A program made the position numbers and the translations under genes. The notes below the pieces were generated by a model. The model was not told the DNA's origin. It did no database searches and was given only the letters and a program-made list of their open reading frames with translations. A DNA stretch of 64,000 nt, taken from NCBI RefSeq assembly GCF_024198215.1, contig NZ_JAKCFA010000013.1, positions 248,001 through 312,000 of the forward strand. Direction: 5' to 3'. Positions 17,088 through 25,947 of this stretch are shown in pieces (within the stretch, counting starts at the first letter, position 1; the number at the start of each line of letters is the position of its first letter). The stretch is from Myxococcus qinghaiensis (GTDB lineage Bacteria; Myxococcota; Myxococcia; Myxococcales; Myxococcaceae).

Positions 17088-18833
17088 ATGGCTCCGTCCG
17101 CCGCGCCCACGTCATTCGAGGCAGCGCCCGCCGCGTTCCCCGCGTTCACCCGCGCACAGAAGGTCTTCACGATGCTGGGCGCGCTGCTCGGGCTGCTGCT
17201 CGCGGCGCTGGACCAGACGATTGTCGCCACGGCGGGCCCGTCCATCCAGGCGGACCTGGGAATCTCCCCCGCGCTCTACCCGTGGCTCACCACGGCGTAC
17301 CTCGTCGCGTCGACGATGATGGTGCCCGTGTGGGGGAAGCTGTCGGACCTGCTCGGCCGCCGCGCGGTGCTGGCCGCGGGCATCATCGTCTTCCTGCTCG
17401 GCAGCTTCCTGTGCGGCGTGTCGCGCTCCACGGTGTCGCTCATCTTGTTCCGCGCGGTGCAGGGGCTGGGCAGCGCGGCGCTGTTCACCGGCGCACTGTC
17501 GGTCGTCGCGGACCTCTTCCCGCCTCGCGAGCGCGGCAAGTACCAGGGCCTGTTCGGCGCGGTGTTCGGCCTGTCGAGCGTGGTGGGCCCGCTCGCCGGC
17601 GGCTTCATCACCGACAGGCTCGGCTGGCACTGGGTGTTCTTCATCAACCTGCCCGTGGGCGCGGTGGCGCTCTCGCTGGTGCTGCTGCGCATGCCCCGGC
17701 TGCGGCCTGAAGGCATTCCTCGGGGGAAGCTCGACCTGGTGGGCGCGGTGCTGCTGGCGCTGGCGGTGGTGCCGCTGCTGCTGGCGCTCAGCCTGGGACG
17801 CGGCGCGGAGCAGGTGGCGCACGGGGGCGGCTGGGCGTGGAGTTCCTGGCAGGTGCTGGGGATGTTCGCGCTGGCGGCGGTGGGCACGGCGCTCTTCATC
17901 CGCGAGGAGCGACGCGCGCACGAGCCCCTCCTGGACCTGAAGCTGTTCCGGCAGAAGACCTTCGCCCTGGGCAACGTGGCGGTGTTCATCATCGGCGCGG
18001 TGTTCCTGTCGGGCGTCGTGTTCCTGCCGCTGTTCATGGTGAACGTGGTGGGGCTGTCGGCGACGCACTCGGGGCTGACGCTGACGCCGCTGACGCTGGG
18101 TGTGGTGGCGGGCAACGTGCTCAGCGGTCAGCTCGTCTCACGGCTGGGCCACTACAAGGTGCTGATGCTCGGCTCGCTCGTGCTGCTGATGGTGGGCTTC
18201 TCGGTGATGGGCTTCACGTTGACGCCGGACTCCACGCAGGCGGAAGTCACCGTGAAGATGGTCCTCGTCGGCGTGGGCCTGGGGCCCTCCATTCCGCTCT
18301 ACACGCTGGCCATCCAGAACGCGGTGTCACCGCAGCAGATTGGCGTGGCCACGTCGGCGGCGACGTTCTTCCGGCAGCTCGGGATGACGCTCGGGGTGGC
18401 GCTGATGGGGGCGGTGTTCGCGACGACGCTGTCCCATGAGATGGGGACGCGCGTGGCCCAGGCCACCGAGGGACTCCCTCCGCACCTGCGCGCCGAGCTG
18501 GCGTCCGCCACGCCCGGAGCGGGAGGTGAAGGCGGCTCCGCGCGCACCGTCTTCCAGGCGGAGGAGGTGAAGCAGCGCGTGCGCGGAGAGCTGGAGGCCG
18601 AGCGGCAGCGGGTGAAGGCGTCCGACGACGCGGTGGCGCGCGTGGATGCACAGGAGCGGAGCGCGCTGGAGGCCGTGGACCGGACGAGCCGGGCGCTGAA
18701 GGAGTCCTTCACGCGCGCGGTGTCGGCGGTGTACCACTGCGCCCTCTTCGTCGCGCTGCTCGCGTTCCTGGTGACGCTGCGCCTGCCGGAGCAGCCGCTG
18801 CAGCGCGGACGCAAGCCCGCGCCCTCGGAGTAG
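17088..18833 (+). CDS. DHA2-family MFS drug efflux transporter (EmrB/QacA type)
   Basis: A 581-residue inner-membrane antiporter predicted to have 14 membrane helices, which would export drugs or toxic metabolites with proton uptake. Signature motifs: LDQTIVATAGPSIQADL in helix 1 (motif D1 of the 14-TMS group), GKLSDLLGRRAVL in the first loop (motif A), LFRAVQGLGSAALFTG (motif B) and GPLAGGFITDRLGWHWVFFINLPVG (motif C). An unusually long charged segment of about 100 residues lies before the last helix (from ATEGLPPHLRAEL to TSRALKESFTRAV, rich in Glu, Arg and Ala and likely helical). The ATG at 17088 is the first one just before the family start. A perfect palindrome about 220 bp upstream is a likely operator. 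Confidence 0.88.
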   Translation: MAPSAAPTSFEAAPAAFPAFTRAQKVFTMLGALLGLLLAALDQTIVATAGPSIQADLGISPALYPWLTTAYLVASTMMVPVWGKLSDLLGRRAVLAAGIIVFLLGSFLCGVSRSTVSLILFRAVQGLGSAALFTGALSVVADLFPPRERGKYQGLFGAVFGLSSVVGPLAGGFITDRLGWHWVFFINLPVGAVALSLVLLRMPRLRPEGIPRGKLDLVGAVLLALAVVPLLLALSLGRGAEQVAHGGGWAWSSWQVLGMFALAAVGTALFIREERRAHEPLLDLKLFRQKTFALGNVAVFIIGAVFLSGVVFLPLFMVNVVGLSATHSGLTLTPLTLGVVAGNVLSGQLVSRLGHYKVLMLGSLVLLMVGFSVMGFTLTPDSTQAEVTVKMVLVGVGLGPSIPLYTLAIQNAVSPQQIGVATSAATFFRQLGMTLGVALMGAVFATTLSHEMGTRVAQATEGLPPHLRAELASATPGAGGEGGSARTVFQAEEVKQRVRGELEAERQRVKASDDAVARVDAQERSALEAVDRTSRALKESFTRAVSAVYHCALFVALLAFLVTLRLPEQPLQRGRKPAPSE

Positions 18834-18843
18834 TGACTCAGGC

Positions 18844-20070
18844 TCACGCGAAGGTGCGCGCGGTGGACTGGGCTTCGAGCGTGTAGATGTGCACGGGCTG
18901 GGACACGCCCTTGACGGGGTGGTGGCCCAGGTCCTTCACGCCGCCACGGTAGTGGGAGACGAAGGACTCGGAGAGCAGCACGGGCACGTTGAGGCCCGCG
19001 CACAGGCCGGCGATGCGGCTGGCCAGGTTCACCGCCGGACCGATGACGGTGAAGTCGAGCCGGTCCGAGGCGCCGATGTTCCCGTACATCACGTCGCCCA
19101 CGTGGAGCGACGCGCCGAACTCGTAGGGCGTCAGGCCCTCGCGGAGACGGCGGGTGTTGTCGCGGGCGCAGGCGGCCACGGCCTCGTGGATGGTGCGCGC
19201 GGCGGCCTGGCACCGGGCTTCGACAGGAGCGCTCGCGTCGATGCGATAGATGGCAAGCACCGCGTCGCCCATGAACTTGAGCACCTCCGCGCCATTCGCG
19301 TGGAAGGCGGTGACCATGGTCTCGAAGTAGGCGTTGAGCAGCTCCAGCAGCGCGTCGCGAGGCAGCGCGTCCGACAGGGCGGTGAAGCTGCGCAAGTCGC
19401 TCAGACAGATGACGGCGGAGGTCGTCTCACCGTCGCCTCGGCGAATCTGTCCCTGGAGGATGCGCCGGCCGGTGTCGCGGCCCAGGTACGTGTCGAGCAG
19501 CACTCCGGTCATGTCCCTGCGCGCCATGATTTCCAGCACCAGCTCGAGCAGCGGGTGCAGGTCCTGGAGCATGGCGCGGTGCGCGTCGGTGAAGCCGCCA
19601 GGGGCGGAGGTGGCCCAGGAGACGGCGTGGCGCTGGCCGTCGCTGAAGCACACGGGCAGGGCGAGGTACTCGGTGAGGCCCTCCGCGCGCAGCTCGGCGA
19701 ACATGGGGTAGTCGTCGTCAGCGAGCGGCGACTCCAGGCGGCGGTCGATGATGGACAGGCCTTCTTGCAGGGCCTTGAAGGGGCTGCGCGAGAAGGGAGG
19801 CAGGTGCTGGAGGCCGTGGGGGTGGACCTCCGTGGTGCCGCGCTGACCGGGGCGCCAGCGGAAGCTCCTCCCGTGGAGAAGCGGGTGCAGCGTGAAGTGG
19901 ACGATGGACACCCGGGCCAGGGGCACGCCCATGGAGGACAGGCGTTCGCAGAGTCCTTCGAGCAGCGGAGCGGGCGTGGCCAGCAGCTTCGCTTCCGAAG
20001 TGAGCCAGCTCATCAATTCCGAGGCGGGGGTATCGCGGCGAGGCCGCGAGTCTCCAGCATTTACAGTCAC
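18844..20070 (-). CDS. class III adenylyl cyclase with N-terminal sensor region
   Basis: A 408-residue soluble protein predicted to make cAMP from ATP. Residues 1-185 are a GAF-like or unclassified sensor region. The cyclase homology domain spans about 215-385. Metal-binding Asp225 (SDLRSFTALSD) and Asp269 (KFMGD), base-selecting Lys265 and Thr341 (DFTVIG), and transition-state residues Asn348 and Arg352 (NLASR) are all present. The Lys/Thr pair argues for ATP rather than GTP. The start is GTG at 20070. It converges on the DHA2 pump with ten bases between stops. No membrane helix is seen. Myxobacteria carry many such cyclases linked to osmotic or developmental signalling; this one has no neighbour that reveals its input. 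Confidence 0.88.
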   Translation of the reverse strand: MTVNAGDSRPRRDTPASELMSWLTSEAKLLATPAPLLEGLCERLSSMGVPLARVSIVHFTLHPLLHGRSFRWRPGQRGTTEVHPHGLQHLPPFSRSPFKALQEGLSIIDRRLESPLADDDYPMFAELRAEGLTEYLALPVCFSDGQRHAVSWATSAPGGFTDAHRAMLQDLHPLLELVLEIMARRDMTGVLLDTYLGRDTGRRILQGQIRRGDGETTSAVICLSDLRSFTALSDALPRDALLELLNAYFETMVTAFHANGAEVLKFMGDAVLAIYRIDASAPVEARCQAAARTIHEAVAACARDNTRRLREGLTPYEFGASLHVGDVMYGNIGASDRLDFTVIGPAVNLASRIAGLCAGLNVPVLLSESFVSHYRGGVKDLGHHPVKGVSQPVHIYTLEAQSTARTFA

Positions 20071-20209
20071 GAGGCGCTCACCACTTCCCCGGCGGGCCGT
20101 GCCGGAGGAGCGTCACGCAACCATGGAGTCGCGGGGGCGTCAACGCCATGAGCCGGGTGGCGAGGAGGCAGGTGCTCGTCGTGCCGCTCCAGCGTGAGGA
20201 CACGGGGGC

Positions 20210-20995
20210 CTACCTGCCAAAGATGTCCTGGAACAGGTCGACCACGGCCTGGGCGAGCAGGGCTCGCTCATCCGCGTCATGGCTGGAGACATACGTCAGG
20301 ACGTCCTGGACGCCCTTCGAGTCCTTGTCCCAGAAGAGGAGCCGCAGCCTGGACTCGAGGGCCTGTCCATCGGCGCCTGCGGCTTGGAGCGAGGCACGGA
20401 CGACCTGGGTCCCCACCAGCTTGACGTACACGAACATGTCGAAGCAGTCCTTGGACAGCTCGGGGCGATGCTCGCGCTTGGCGCGCTCCTTCATCGTGAG
20501 GAAGCCAGCGGCGTCGGGCAGCAGAATCGACAAGGACTTGCCGCTCACCTTGAGCGATACGCGCTGACTCCGACGAAGCGCGATGCGTGAGTCTGGCAGC
20601 GGCGTCATCCGCGTGAGGCGCTCGGAGACCTCGCTGCCTTCAGGAGCGAAGAGGTCCAGGTCCATGGTTTGTCCGCTCGGCAGGGTCTTCGACCAGCGGA
20701 AATCTCGGGCCTCCCGCTTGAAATCTCTCTCTCGGAGGACCTCCAGAAGCCGCTCCGCCATGAACTCCGTTCCATTGATGTCGAACAGCAGGTCTGGCTC
20801 GAAGGAGAAACCGCGCTCGACCACGGTGCCGGTGTCCGTCTCGACGAAGATGACTCCAGTGCCACCTTGCCGACGAGACTCCAGCGCGAGCACCTGTCCC
20901 CCGATGAGCATCACGCTGAAGGAGAGGTCGCCCAGGTCAATCAGGAACTCTCTCAACTCCGCCAGGATTTCATCGAAGCGCTCTTCGTCCGTCAC
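20210..20995 (-). CDS. AbiEii-like nucleotidyltransferase (putative toxin)
   Basis: A 261-residue protein resembling the nucleotidyltransferase toxins of type IV (AbiE) systems. GGQVLALESRR at about residues 32-42 replaces the usual GG-T/S active-site turn, EPDLLFDI follows at the position of the first metal-binding acidic motif, and TMDLDLFAPEG near 110 gives the third acidic residue. The second acidic position is less canonical than in AbiEii of Lactococcus or Streptococcus, so the exact reaction (NMP transfer to RNA or protein) cannot be asserted. The gene starts nine bases after the stop of the antitoxin-like gene, in the antitoxin-then-toxin order of abiE operons. The family assignment is moderate; a plain nucleotidyltransferase-fold protein is the alternative. 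Confidence 0.55.
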   Translation of the reverse strand: MTDEERFDEILAELREFLIDLGDLSFSVMLIGGQVLALESRRQGGTGVIFVETDTGTVVERGFSFEPDLLFDINGTEFMAERLLEVLRERDFKREARDFRWSKTLPSGQTMDLDLFAPEGSEVSERLTRMTPLPDSRIALRRSQRVSLKVSGKSLSILLPDAAGFLTMKERAKREHRPELSKDCFDMFVYVKLVGTQVVRASLQAAGADGQALESRLRLLFWDKDSKGVQDVLTYVSSHDADERALLAQAVVDLFQDIFGR

Positions 20996-21004
20996 GGTCC
21001 CTCC

Positions 21005-22117
21005 TCACGAGACAGGCAGCGCTCGTGCATAGCGCTTGAGGAGCTCCTCCGCCTGCTCGGGTCCCCTTCCACCACTGTGATGGAAGTCCACCGTCAGTTG
21101 GGGCAATGCAACGCCAGGGCCGTGCCGCCAGAGCCGCTGGGCGAAGTAGATGCCCCCTTCTTCCGTCTCCGCGGCGGGGTCCGCGCGATGAATCCAGAAG
21201 TTGTGCGGCGTCATCCTGCGCAGGCCGAAGGCACTGATGGCGGCGTCCAGTGCGCCGGAGAGATAGAGCCCATGCGGCACTCCCGAGACGAACCGCTCGT
21301 CGGGCGCCAGGGCGCTGGCCAGCGTGAAGACGGCGCGGATGCCCTGGGACACCAGCTGGAAGTACCCATCATGGAGTCGGTCCGGCGTCGTGGACGGCGC
21401 GTTGAACCCCTCCTTCGAGATAGCCGTCGGCCGACCGCTGTTCTTCCACTCCTTCAGCAATCCCGCCGGCTCTCTCAGCCTGAAGCCGACACCTCGACCG
21501 CCCTCTACATATCCGGACTGGATGAGCTTCTTGATGACGCCGTGGGCGTAGGAGTAGCTCGTCTGCGTCCGCTCCGAGAGCGCGCGCACCGTCCACGTCT
21601 CCTCCGGCGACTGGAGCAGGACGCGCACGATGCGGCTTCCCTTGCCGTGGAACACTGGCTCCCGGGGAGCGCGACTCGAGACCCCTCGCCCTTGAACCCG
21701 GACGAACGTGCTCCCGGTGCGCAGGAAGAAGGTTCCTCGCGAGTCGACCAGCGCGACCTCCGCCTCCGCGCAAGCATCCAGCACACGGGGAGACGCCGAG
21801 TCCGTGACGAGCATCGGCAAGCGGAAGGCGGGCAGCCCACGGCCCTCCGACTCTCTTCGCCGGAGCTGCTCACGCAGCTCACCCAGCCGCTCTTTCTGCG
21901 CCAGCACATCCACGGGGAACAGGGGTGCCCGGTAGCTCAACAGCACGGGCACCCGGGCCTCCGGCAGCCGGACCTCCGCGAGGTCATAGGTGGACTCGCC
22001 ACCCGGCCCCGTTCGCGGAACGACCAACGCCTCCTGGCGCACCAGCTCCACGCCTTGCGGAAAGGCGGGCGGATTCTCCCAGAACTCTTCCCTGAAATGG
22101 GGTCGCTCAGGCCTCAT
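21005..22117 (-). CDS. AbiEi-like winged-helix antitoxin/repressor
   Basis: A 370-residue protein. Its centre (about residues 160-225) has a winged helix-turn-helix (WTVRALSERTQTSYSYAHGVIKKLIQSGYVE, then a wing with GVGFRL). The N-terminal 150 residues look like a restriction-like or sensor fold (AEVALVDSRGTFFLR). The C-terminal third (SGALDAAISAFGLRRMTPHNFWIH) resembles AbiEi antitoxin C-terminal domains. AbiEi proteins neutralise AbiEii genetically and repress their own promoter at inverted repeats. Here a 16-bp inverted repeat starts one base upstream of the ATG, leaving no Shine-Dalgarno, so translation may be leaderless. The downstream gene is the toxin-like nucleotidyltransferase. Confidence 0.55.
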   Translation of the reverse strand: MRPERPHFREEFWENPPAFPQGVELVRQEALVVPRTGPGGESTYDLAEVRLPEARVPVLLSYRAPLFPVDVLAQKERLGELREQLRRRESEGRGLPAFRLPMLVTDSASPRVLDACAEAEVALVDSRGTFFLRTGSTFVRVQGRGVSSRAPREPVFHGKGSRIVRVLLQSPEETWTVRALSERTQTSYSYAHGVIKKLIQSGYVEGGRGVGFRLREPAGLLKEWKNSGRPTAISKEGFNAPSTTPDRLHDGYFQLVSQGIRAVFTLASALAPDERFVSGVPHGLYLSGALDAAISAFGLRRMTPHNFWIHRADPAAETEEGGIYFAQRLWRHGPGVALPQLTVDFHHSGGRGPEQAEELLKRYARALPVS

Positions 22118-22197
22118 TCAATTTTGTCGATATTGGCGGGTTTGACAGCATGCTGACAGCAGATTGACAGCAAACCGCCTGATATCGACAAAATTGA
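22118..22197 (-). promoter_or_regulatory. inverted repeat flanking three helically phased TGACAGCA repeats
   Basis: TCAATTTTGTCGATAT (22118-22133) is repeated as its exact reverse complement at 22182-22197. Between the arms, TGACAGCA occurs at 22143, 22154 and 22165, spaced exactly 11 bp. The left arm touches the antitoxin start codon. The layout matches a self-repressing promoter, as known for AbiEi binding to inverted repeats, with an extra phased repeat set. Confidence 0.65.
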
Positions 22198-22230
22198 GTG
22201 CTTCCACCCGCAGCTGACCGCCGGGTCCCA

Positions 22231-22325
22231 GCTCAGTGCCCCGAGCTGGCCTTCGGGGGAGCCGCCCTGCAATCAACTGCGGGGCCCCTGCTCAGTGCCC
22301 CGCGCTGGCCTTCGGGGGAGTCGCC
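22231..22325. repeat. 36-bp direct duplication of the M28 gene end
   Basis: The segments 22231-22266 and 22290-22325 match at 34 of 36 positions by eye (GCTCAGTGCCCCG followed by GCTGGCCTTCGGGGGAG). The second copy contains the stop and last codons of the peptidase gene; the first is a displaced copy in the intergenic gap. Confidence 0.85.
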
Positions 22326-23782
22326 ACGGGCGCTGAGCCGGGCTGCGGCGAGGTGGGCGCCTCCGGACGGACGAGCGTGTCCGGGGACTCGGCGAAGGCG
22401 TACGTCACCCACGCGGTGGCGGCGGTGCTGCGCGCCAGGTCCTGCGGGTCCACCTTGTCCAGCGTGTCCGCGTGGGTGTGGTGCACGTCGAAGTAGCGGC
22501 TGGAGTCCACCTCCACGCCGAAGAACGGAACCCGCGCCGGCACCAACGGGCTGATGTCCGCGCCCCCCGCCTCGCGCGCGGAGAAGTTGGCCGCGCCCAG
22601 CGCCACCAGCGGCGGCAGCCAGGGCTTGATGAGCTCCTGCCCACCCGCGCCCGAGCGCAAGCTCACGGACACCGGACGTCCACCGCCCGCGTCCATCTCC
22701 ATGGCCGCCACGTGCCGGGACAGCTCCGCCGCATGCGTCTCCGCGTACGCACGGCCACCGCGCAGCCCGTTCTCCTCATTCATGTAGAGCACCACGCGCA
22801 CCGTGCGCCGAGGCGCCTGCGGAAGCTTCGCGATGAGCCGCGCGGCCTCCATCACCATGACCACGCCCGCGCCGTCGTCATGCGCGCCCGTGCCCACGTC
22901 CCACGAGTCCAGGTGCGCGCTGATGAGCACGATTTCCTGCGGCTTCTCCCGGCCCCGAATCTCCGCGACGACGTTGTGCGAGTCCGCGTCCGGCAGCTCC
23001 GAGCACCCCAGCACCAGCTTCACCTTCACCGGCCCCAGCGCGAGCTGACGGTGCAAGAGGTCCGCGTCCTCCGTCGCGACGGACGCCGCGGGGATGCGCG
23101 GGCCCTCGTCGTCGAAGCGCGTGGAGCCGGTGTGCGGCGTGCGCAGGGACGCCGTCGCCAGCGAGCGCACCAGCGCTCCCACCGCGCCCGCCTTCGCCGC
23201 CAGCGCGGGGCCTCGGCCGCGCAGTCCGGCGAAGCGCCCGTAGTCCGCGGCCACTGTCATGGTGTGGTTGAAGAAGACAATCTTCCCCTTCACCGAGTCA
23301 CCCAGCGCGGTGAGCCCCTCCAGCGACGTCACCTCCACCACCTCCGCCGTGAGCCCCTCCGGCGCCGTGGGAGGACTGCCACCCAGCGCGAGCAGGAACA
23401 GCGGATGGCCGCGCGTGCGCTCGGACGCGAGCACCTCGCCGCGCTCCTCGCCACGCACCCAGCGCGGCACCTTCACGGGCTCCGTCCACGCCTTCACCCC
23501 GTCCGCCTTGAAGCTCCGCAGCGCCCACTGCACCGCCGCGGCGGCGCCCTCCGAGCCCGACAGGCGCGGTCCAATCCCATCCGTCAGCTCCGCGAGCCGC
23601 GCATACGAATGGCCCTCCGTCAGCGCGGGCCCCACCAGCTTCTCCGCGACAGCCAGGGGCGGCGCGTAGGCCTTCGCCGAGGGCGCGGACTTCGCGGGCG
23701 CGGGCTTCGTGGCGGCCGGCGCGGCACCCGAGACGAGTTGGAGCGCGAGGGATGACGATAGGATGAACGTGGAGACGGCCAA
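22292..23782 (-). CDS. M28 family zinc metallopeptidase
   Basis: A 496-residue secreted or periplasmic aminopeptidase/carboxypeptidase Q-like enzyme that would cleave small peptides using two zinc ions. A signal peptide (AVSTFILSSSLALQLVSGAAPA) begins the protein. A PA-type insert lies in the first half. The zinc and catalytic residues are in SAHLDSWDVGTGAHDDGAG (His and Asp), NEENGLRGG (catalytic Glu then metal Glu), EMDAGGG (Asp) and YFDVHHTHADTLDKVD (His). The start is taken as TTG at 23782 because GGAGG lies five bases upstream and the signal peptide follows at once; the ATG reading farther upstream lacks such support. It stands alone between the AbiE-like cassette and the DUF262-HipA cassette. 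Confidence 0.85.
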   Translation of the reverse strand: MAVSTFILSSSLALQLVSGAAPAATKPAPAKSAPSAKAYAPPLAVAEKLVGPALTEGHSYARLAELTDGIGPRLSGSEGAAAAVQWALRSFKADGVKAWTEPVKVPRWVRGEERGEVLASERTRGHPLFLLALGGSPPTAPEGLTAEVVEVTSLEGLTALGDSVKGKIVFFNHTMTVAADYGRFAGLRGRGPALAAKAGAVGALVRSLATASLRTPHTGSTRFDDEGPRIPAASVATEDADLLHRQLALGPVKVKLVLGCSELPDADSHNVVAEIRGREKPQEIVLISAHLDSWDVGTGAHDDGAGVVMVMEAARLIAKLPQAPRRTVRVVLYMNEENGLRGGRAYAETHAAELSRHVAAMEMDAGGGRPVSVSLRSGAGGQELIKPWLPPLVALGAANFSAREAGGADISPLVPARVPFFGVEVDSSRYFDVHHTHADTLDKVDPQDLARSTAATAWVTYAFAESPDTLVRPEAPTSPQPGSAPVATPPKASAGH

Positions 23783-24042
23783 GAGGACCTCCGGAAGAGG
23801 CGCCCACTCTCCGCCCGGCCTCGGGGCCTCGCAAGCGAGATGCTCTCCACGCGAGGTGCGAGCGCCGGATGCCTGCCTGGTGAGGACCGAAGGGTTCTTC
23901 AGGACTTGGTGGGGAATCCCAGGGGCCACCGCGCGCCGAGAGGGGGAACGCGGCGCGCGGGGCTCAACTGGGACTTCATACGGCGATATCGCTTTTGGGG
24001 GAGGCGATTACCGCCGCTGCGTCTCACTCTTTGGGAGGAAAC

Positions 24043-24192
24043 GTGCCGGGCATGTTGAAGATCATTCGCAACGACGTCAAGCCCGGTGCCTCACTCAGCG
24101 TACAAGCGGGCATTATTTTCCAGGAAGTGGTTCAACTTTACAGTTACGACGGCATTAAAGGTAGGGAAGTGTACCCGACCTTGAATGACTGA
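24043..24192 (+). CDS. small unknown protein upstream of DUF262-HipA
   Basis: A 49-residue product (MPGMLKIIRNDVKPG ... VYPTLND) not recognised. It starts at GTG 24043 with a strong GGGAGGAA ribosome site four bases upstream at 24033-24040. A 10-bp palindrome GCGATATCGC lies at 23983-23992. The composition is less G/C-rich than its surroundings, as in the downstream DUF262 gene. The 65-bp gap to that gene and the common strand suggest one operon. An antitoxin or regulatory role would be logical because HipA here lacks a HipB partner, but no DNA-binding motif is visible. The remainder of the 23783-24257 gap shows no other gene. Confidence 0.45.
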   Translation: MPGMLKIIRNDVKPGASLSVQAGIIFQEVVQLYSYDGIKGREVYPTLND

Positions 24193-24257
24193 CTCGCATT
24201 GCGCAGACAACGGAAGACCTGTCCGACGCCGTGTTAGAGGCCGTCATTGGGAGATCC

Positions 24258-25946
24258 ATGCCACCCACCCTGACGCGGCGCCCCCAAGCGACAGCCTTCA
24301 GCATCGAGGACCTGATGGACAAGGTCCAACGCGGCGAGGTGCGCATCCCTGCCTTCCAGCGCCCCCTGAAGTGGACCTCGGAGGACATCCGCGCCCTGTT
24401 CGACAGCGTGTACCGGGGCTACCCCATCGGCACCCTGTTGTTCTGGAAGCGCGAGGCGCCGGCGGCAAGTCTTCACTATGGTCCTGCGCATATCGACGCG
24501 CCTTCATCCTCTCAGGCCCTGTGGGTCGTGGATGGGCAGCAGCGCATCTCTTCTCTGACGAGTGTGTTGCTCCGCAAGGGAACCGGGGCCGAGGGTGGGC
24601 TCGACGACTTCTCCATCTTCTTCGACCTGGAGACGGCGGAGCTCATCCACCCCATGGAAGAGCAGTCGATTCAAGCGCATTGGCTTCCGCTGAATGTCAC
24701 GCTGGACAGCGAGCACCTGCTGGATTGGCTGAACCGCTATCCGGGACGAGCCCAACACCCTGAGCACACGAAGGCAGCCATCCGGTTCGGCAAGGCCCTT
24801 CGAGAGTTCCAGCTCCCCGCCTACATCGTCGACGCGGATGAGGAACAGACCCTTCGTATTATCTTCAAGCGCTTGAACACCTCGGGAAAGCCTCTGACCC
24901 AGGAGGAGGTGTTCAACGCACTATATGGCAGCACGTCAGGGTCACGACAGCTCGACCTGCAGTCAATGTCTCGCGACTTGGAAGACATGGGATTCGGCAC
25001 GTTCGACGAAGTTCTCCTGGTCAAAGCAGTCCTCGCAGTGCAGGGACTCGACTTCACCCAGGACTTTCAGACGCAACTGCGTGAAGATGACAACCTTACT
25101 TCGAGCCTGATTGGGACAGACAAGGCATTGCGCGATGCCATCATCTTCCTCAAGCGCGACGCGGGCATTCCCCACAGCATCTTCCTTCCGAGCATGGAGA
25201 ATCCGATCCTCCTGCTAGCCCGCTTCTTCTATCTTCATCCCACCCCTTCACCACGCTCGCGAGAACTGCTTTCGAGATGGTTCTGGCGAGACCTCATCAC
25301 TCGATCGTTCTGGCTGGATCCCACCCGGCCTGGACAAGAACTCGCGAAAGCCGTTGACACCAATGAAGACAGCTCAATTCAGCACCTTCTCAGCTCGATC
25401 CCCGGTTCACGTGCCTCAATAACCAATAACCTCCTAAAGGCCATTCATGAGCAAACTCAGAGGGGTGAATTCGTCGGATTCTTGTGGTCCATCATAGATT
25501 CCTGGGTCGCCTTCTCTCTACTAGAGTTCCATCCTAGACACCTCCTTACGGGAAGCATTTTGGACGCCGAACTACTCCTGAACGAGCAAGGAGAGAATGC
25601 TCTAACCCCCATTCTCCCACCTCATGAAACAGCCTCAGACAATGAGCGGGAGGAGTCCTGGCGCAAGAGCATCGTCAATCAGCTTTTCCATCCACAATTG
25701 CCTCAATCACCCATTCTGGATGTTCTTCGTTCGAATGAAGAACTCGAACCCCGAATACTCCAGAGCCACCTCATCACGCCGGAAGCACGCTCCGCGTTGC
25801 AACAGGGACGAGACGAGGCATTCCTCGAACTCCGAGCCCGATCCATCGCGACTCATCTCCACACGTTCATCCGAGCCAAGACACGCTGGGACGAATCCGA
25901 CCGCCCCTCCATCCAGTCACTCGTCATCTCCGATGAGGACGACTGA
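24258..25946 (+). CDS. DUF262 domain protein
   Basis: A 562-residue protein with an N-terminal DUF262 (ParB/Srx-like, as in GmrS and SspE-type nucleases). IPAFQRPLKWT (30-40), a DGQQR motif (92-96) and IFKRLNTSGKPLTQEEVFNAL (about 200) are the signature. DUF262 proteins hydrolyse NTPs and are frequent in phage-defence genes. No DUF1524 HNH nuclease domain follows; the C-terminal half is helical and unassigned. ATG 24258 is preferred (GGGAGA five bases upstream) over in-frame GTG 24231. The second half (from about 25200) is visibly richer in A/T and in rare codons than the chromosome around it, a sign of transfer. Its stop lies one base before the HipA ATG, so the two are co-translated. Confidence 0.85.
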   Translation: MPPTLTRRPQATAFSIEDLMDKVQRGEVRIPAFQRPLKWTSEDIRALFDSVYRGYPIGTLLFWKREAPAASLHYGPAHIDAPSSSQALWVVDGQQRISSLTSVLLRKGTGAEGGLDDFSIFFDLETAELIHPMEEQSIQAHWLPLNVTLDSEHLLDWLNRYPGRAQHPEHTKAAIRFGKALREFQLPAYIVDADEEQTLRIIFKRLNTSGKPLTQEEVFNALYGSTSGSRQLDLQSMSRDLEDMGFGTFDEVLLVKAVLAVQGLDFTQDFQTQLREDDNLTSSLIGTDKALRDAIIFLKRDAGIPHSIFLPSMENPILLLARFFYLHPTPSPRSRELLSRWFWRDLITRSFWLDPTRPGQELAKAVDTNEDSSIQHLLSSIPGSRASITNNLLKAIHEQTQRGEFVGFLWSIIDSWVAFSLLEFHPRHLLTGSILDAELLLNEQGENALTPILPPHETASDNEREESWRKSIVNQLFHPQLPQSPILDVLRSNEELEPRILQSHLITPEARSALQQGRDEAFLELRARSIATHLHTFIRAKTRWDESDRPSIQSLVISDEDD

Positions 25947-25947
25947 C

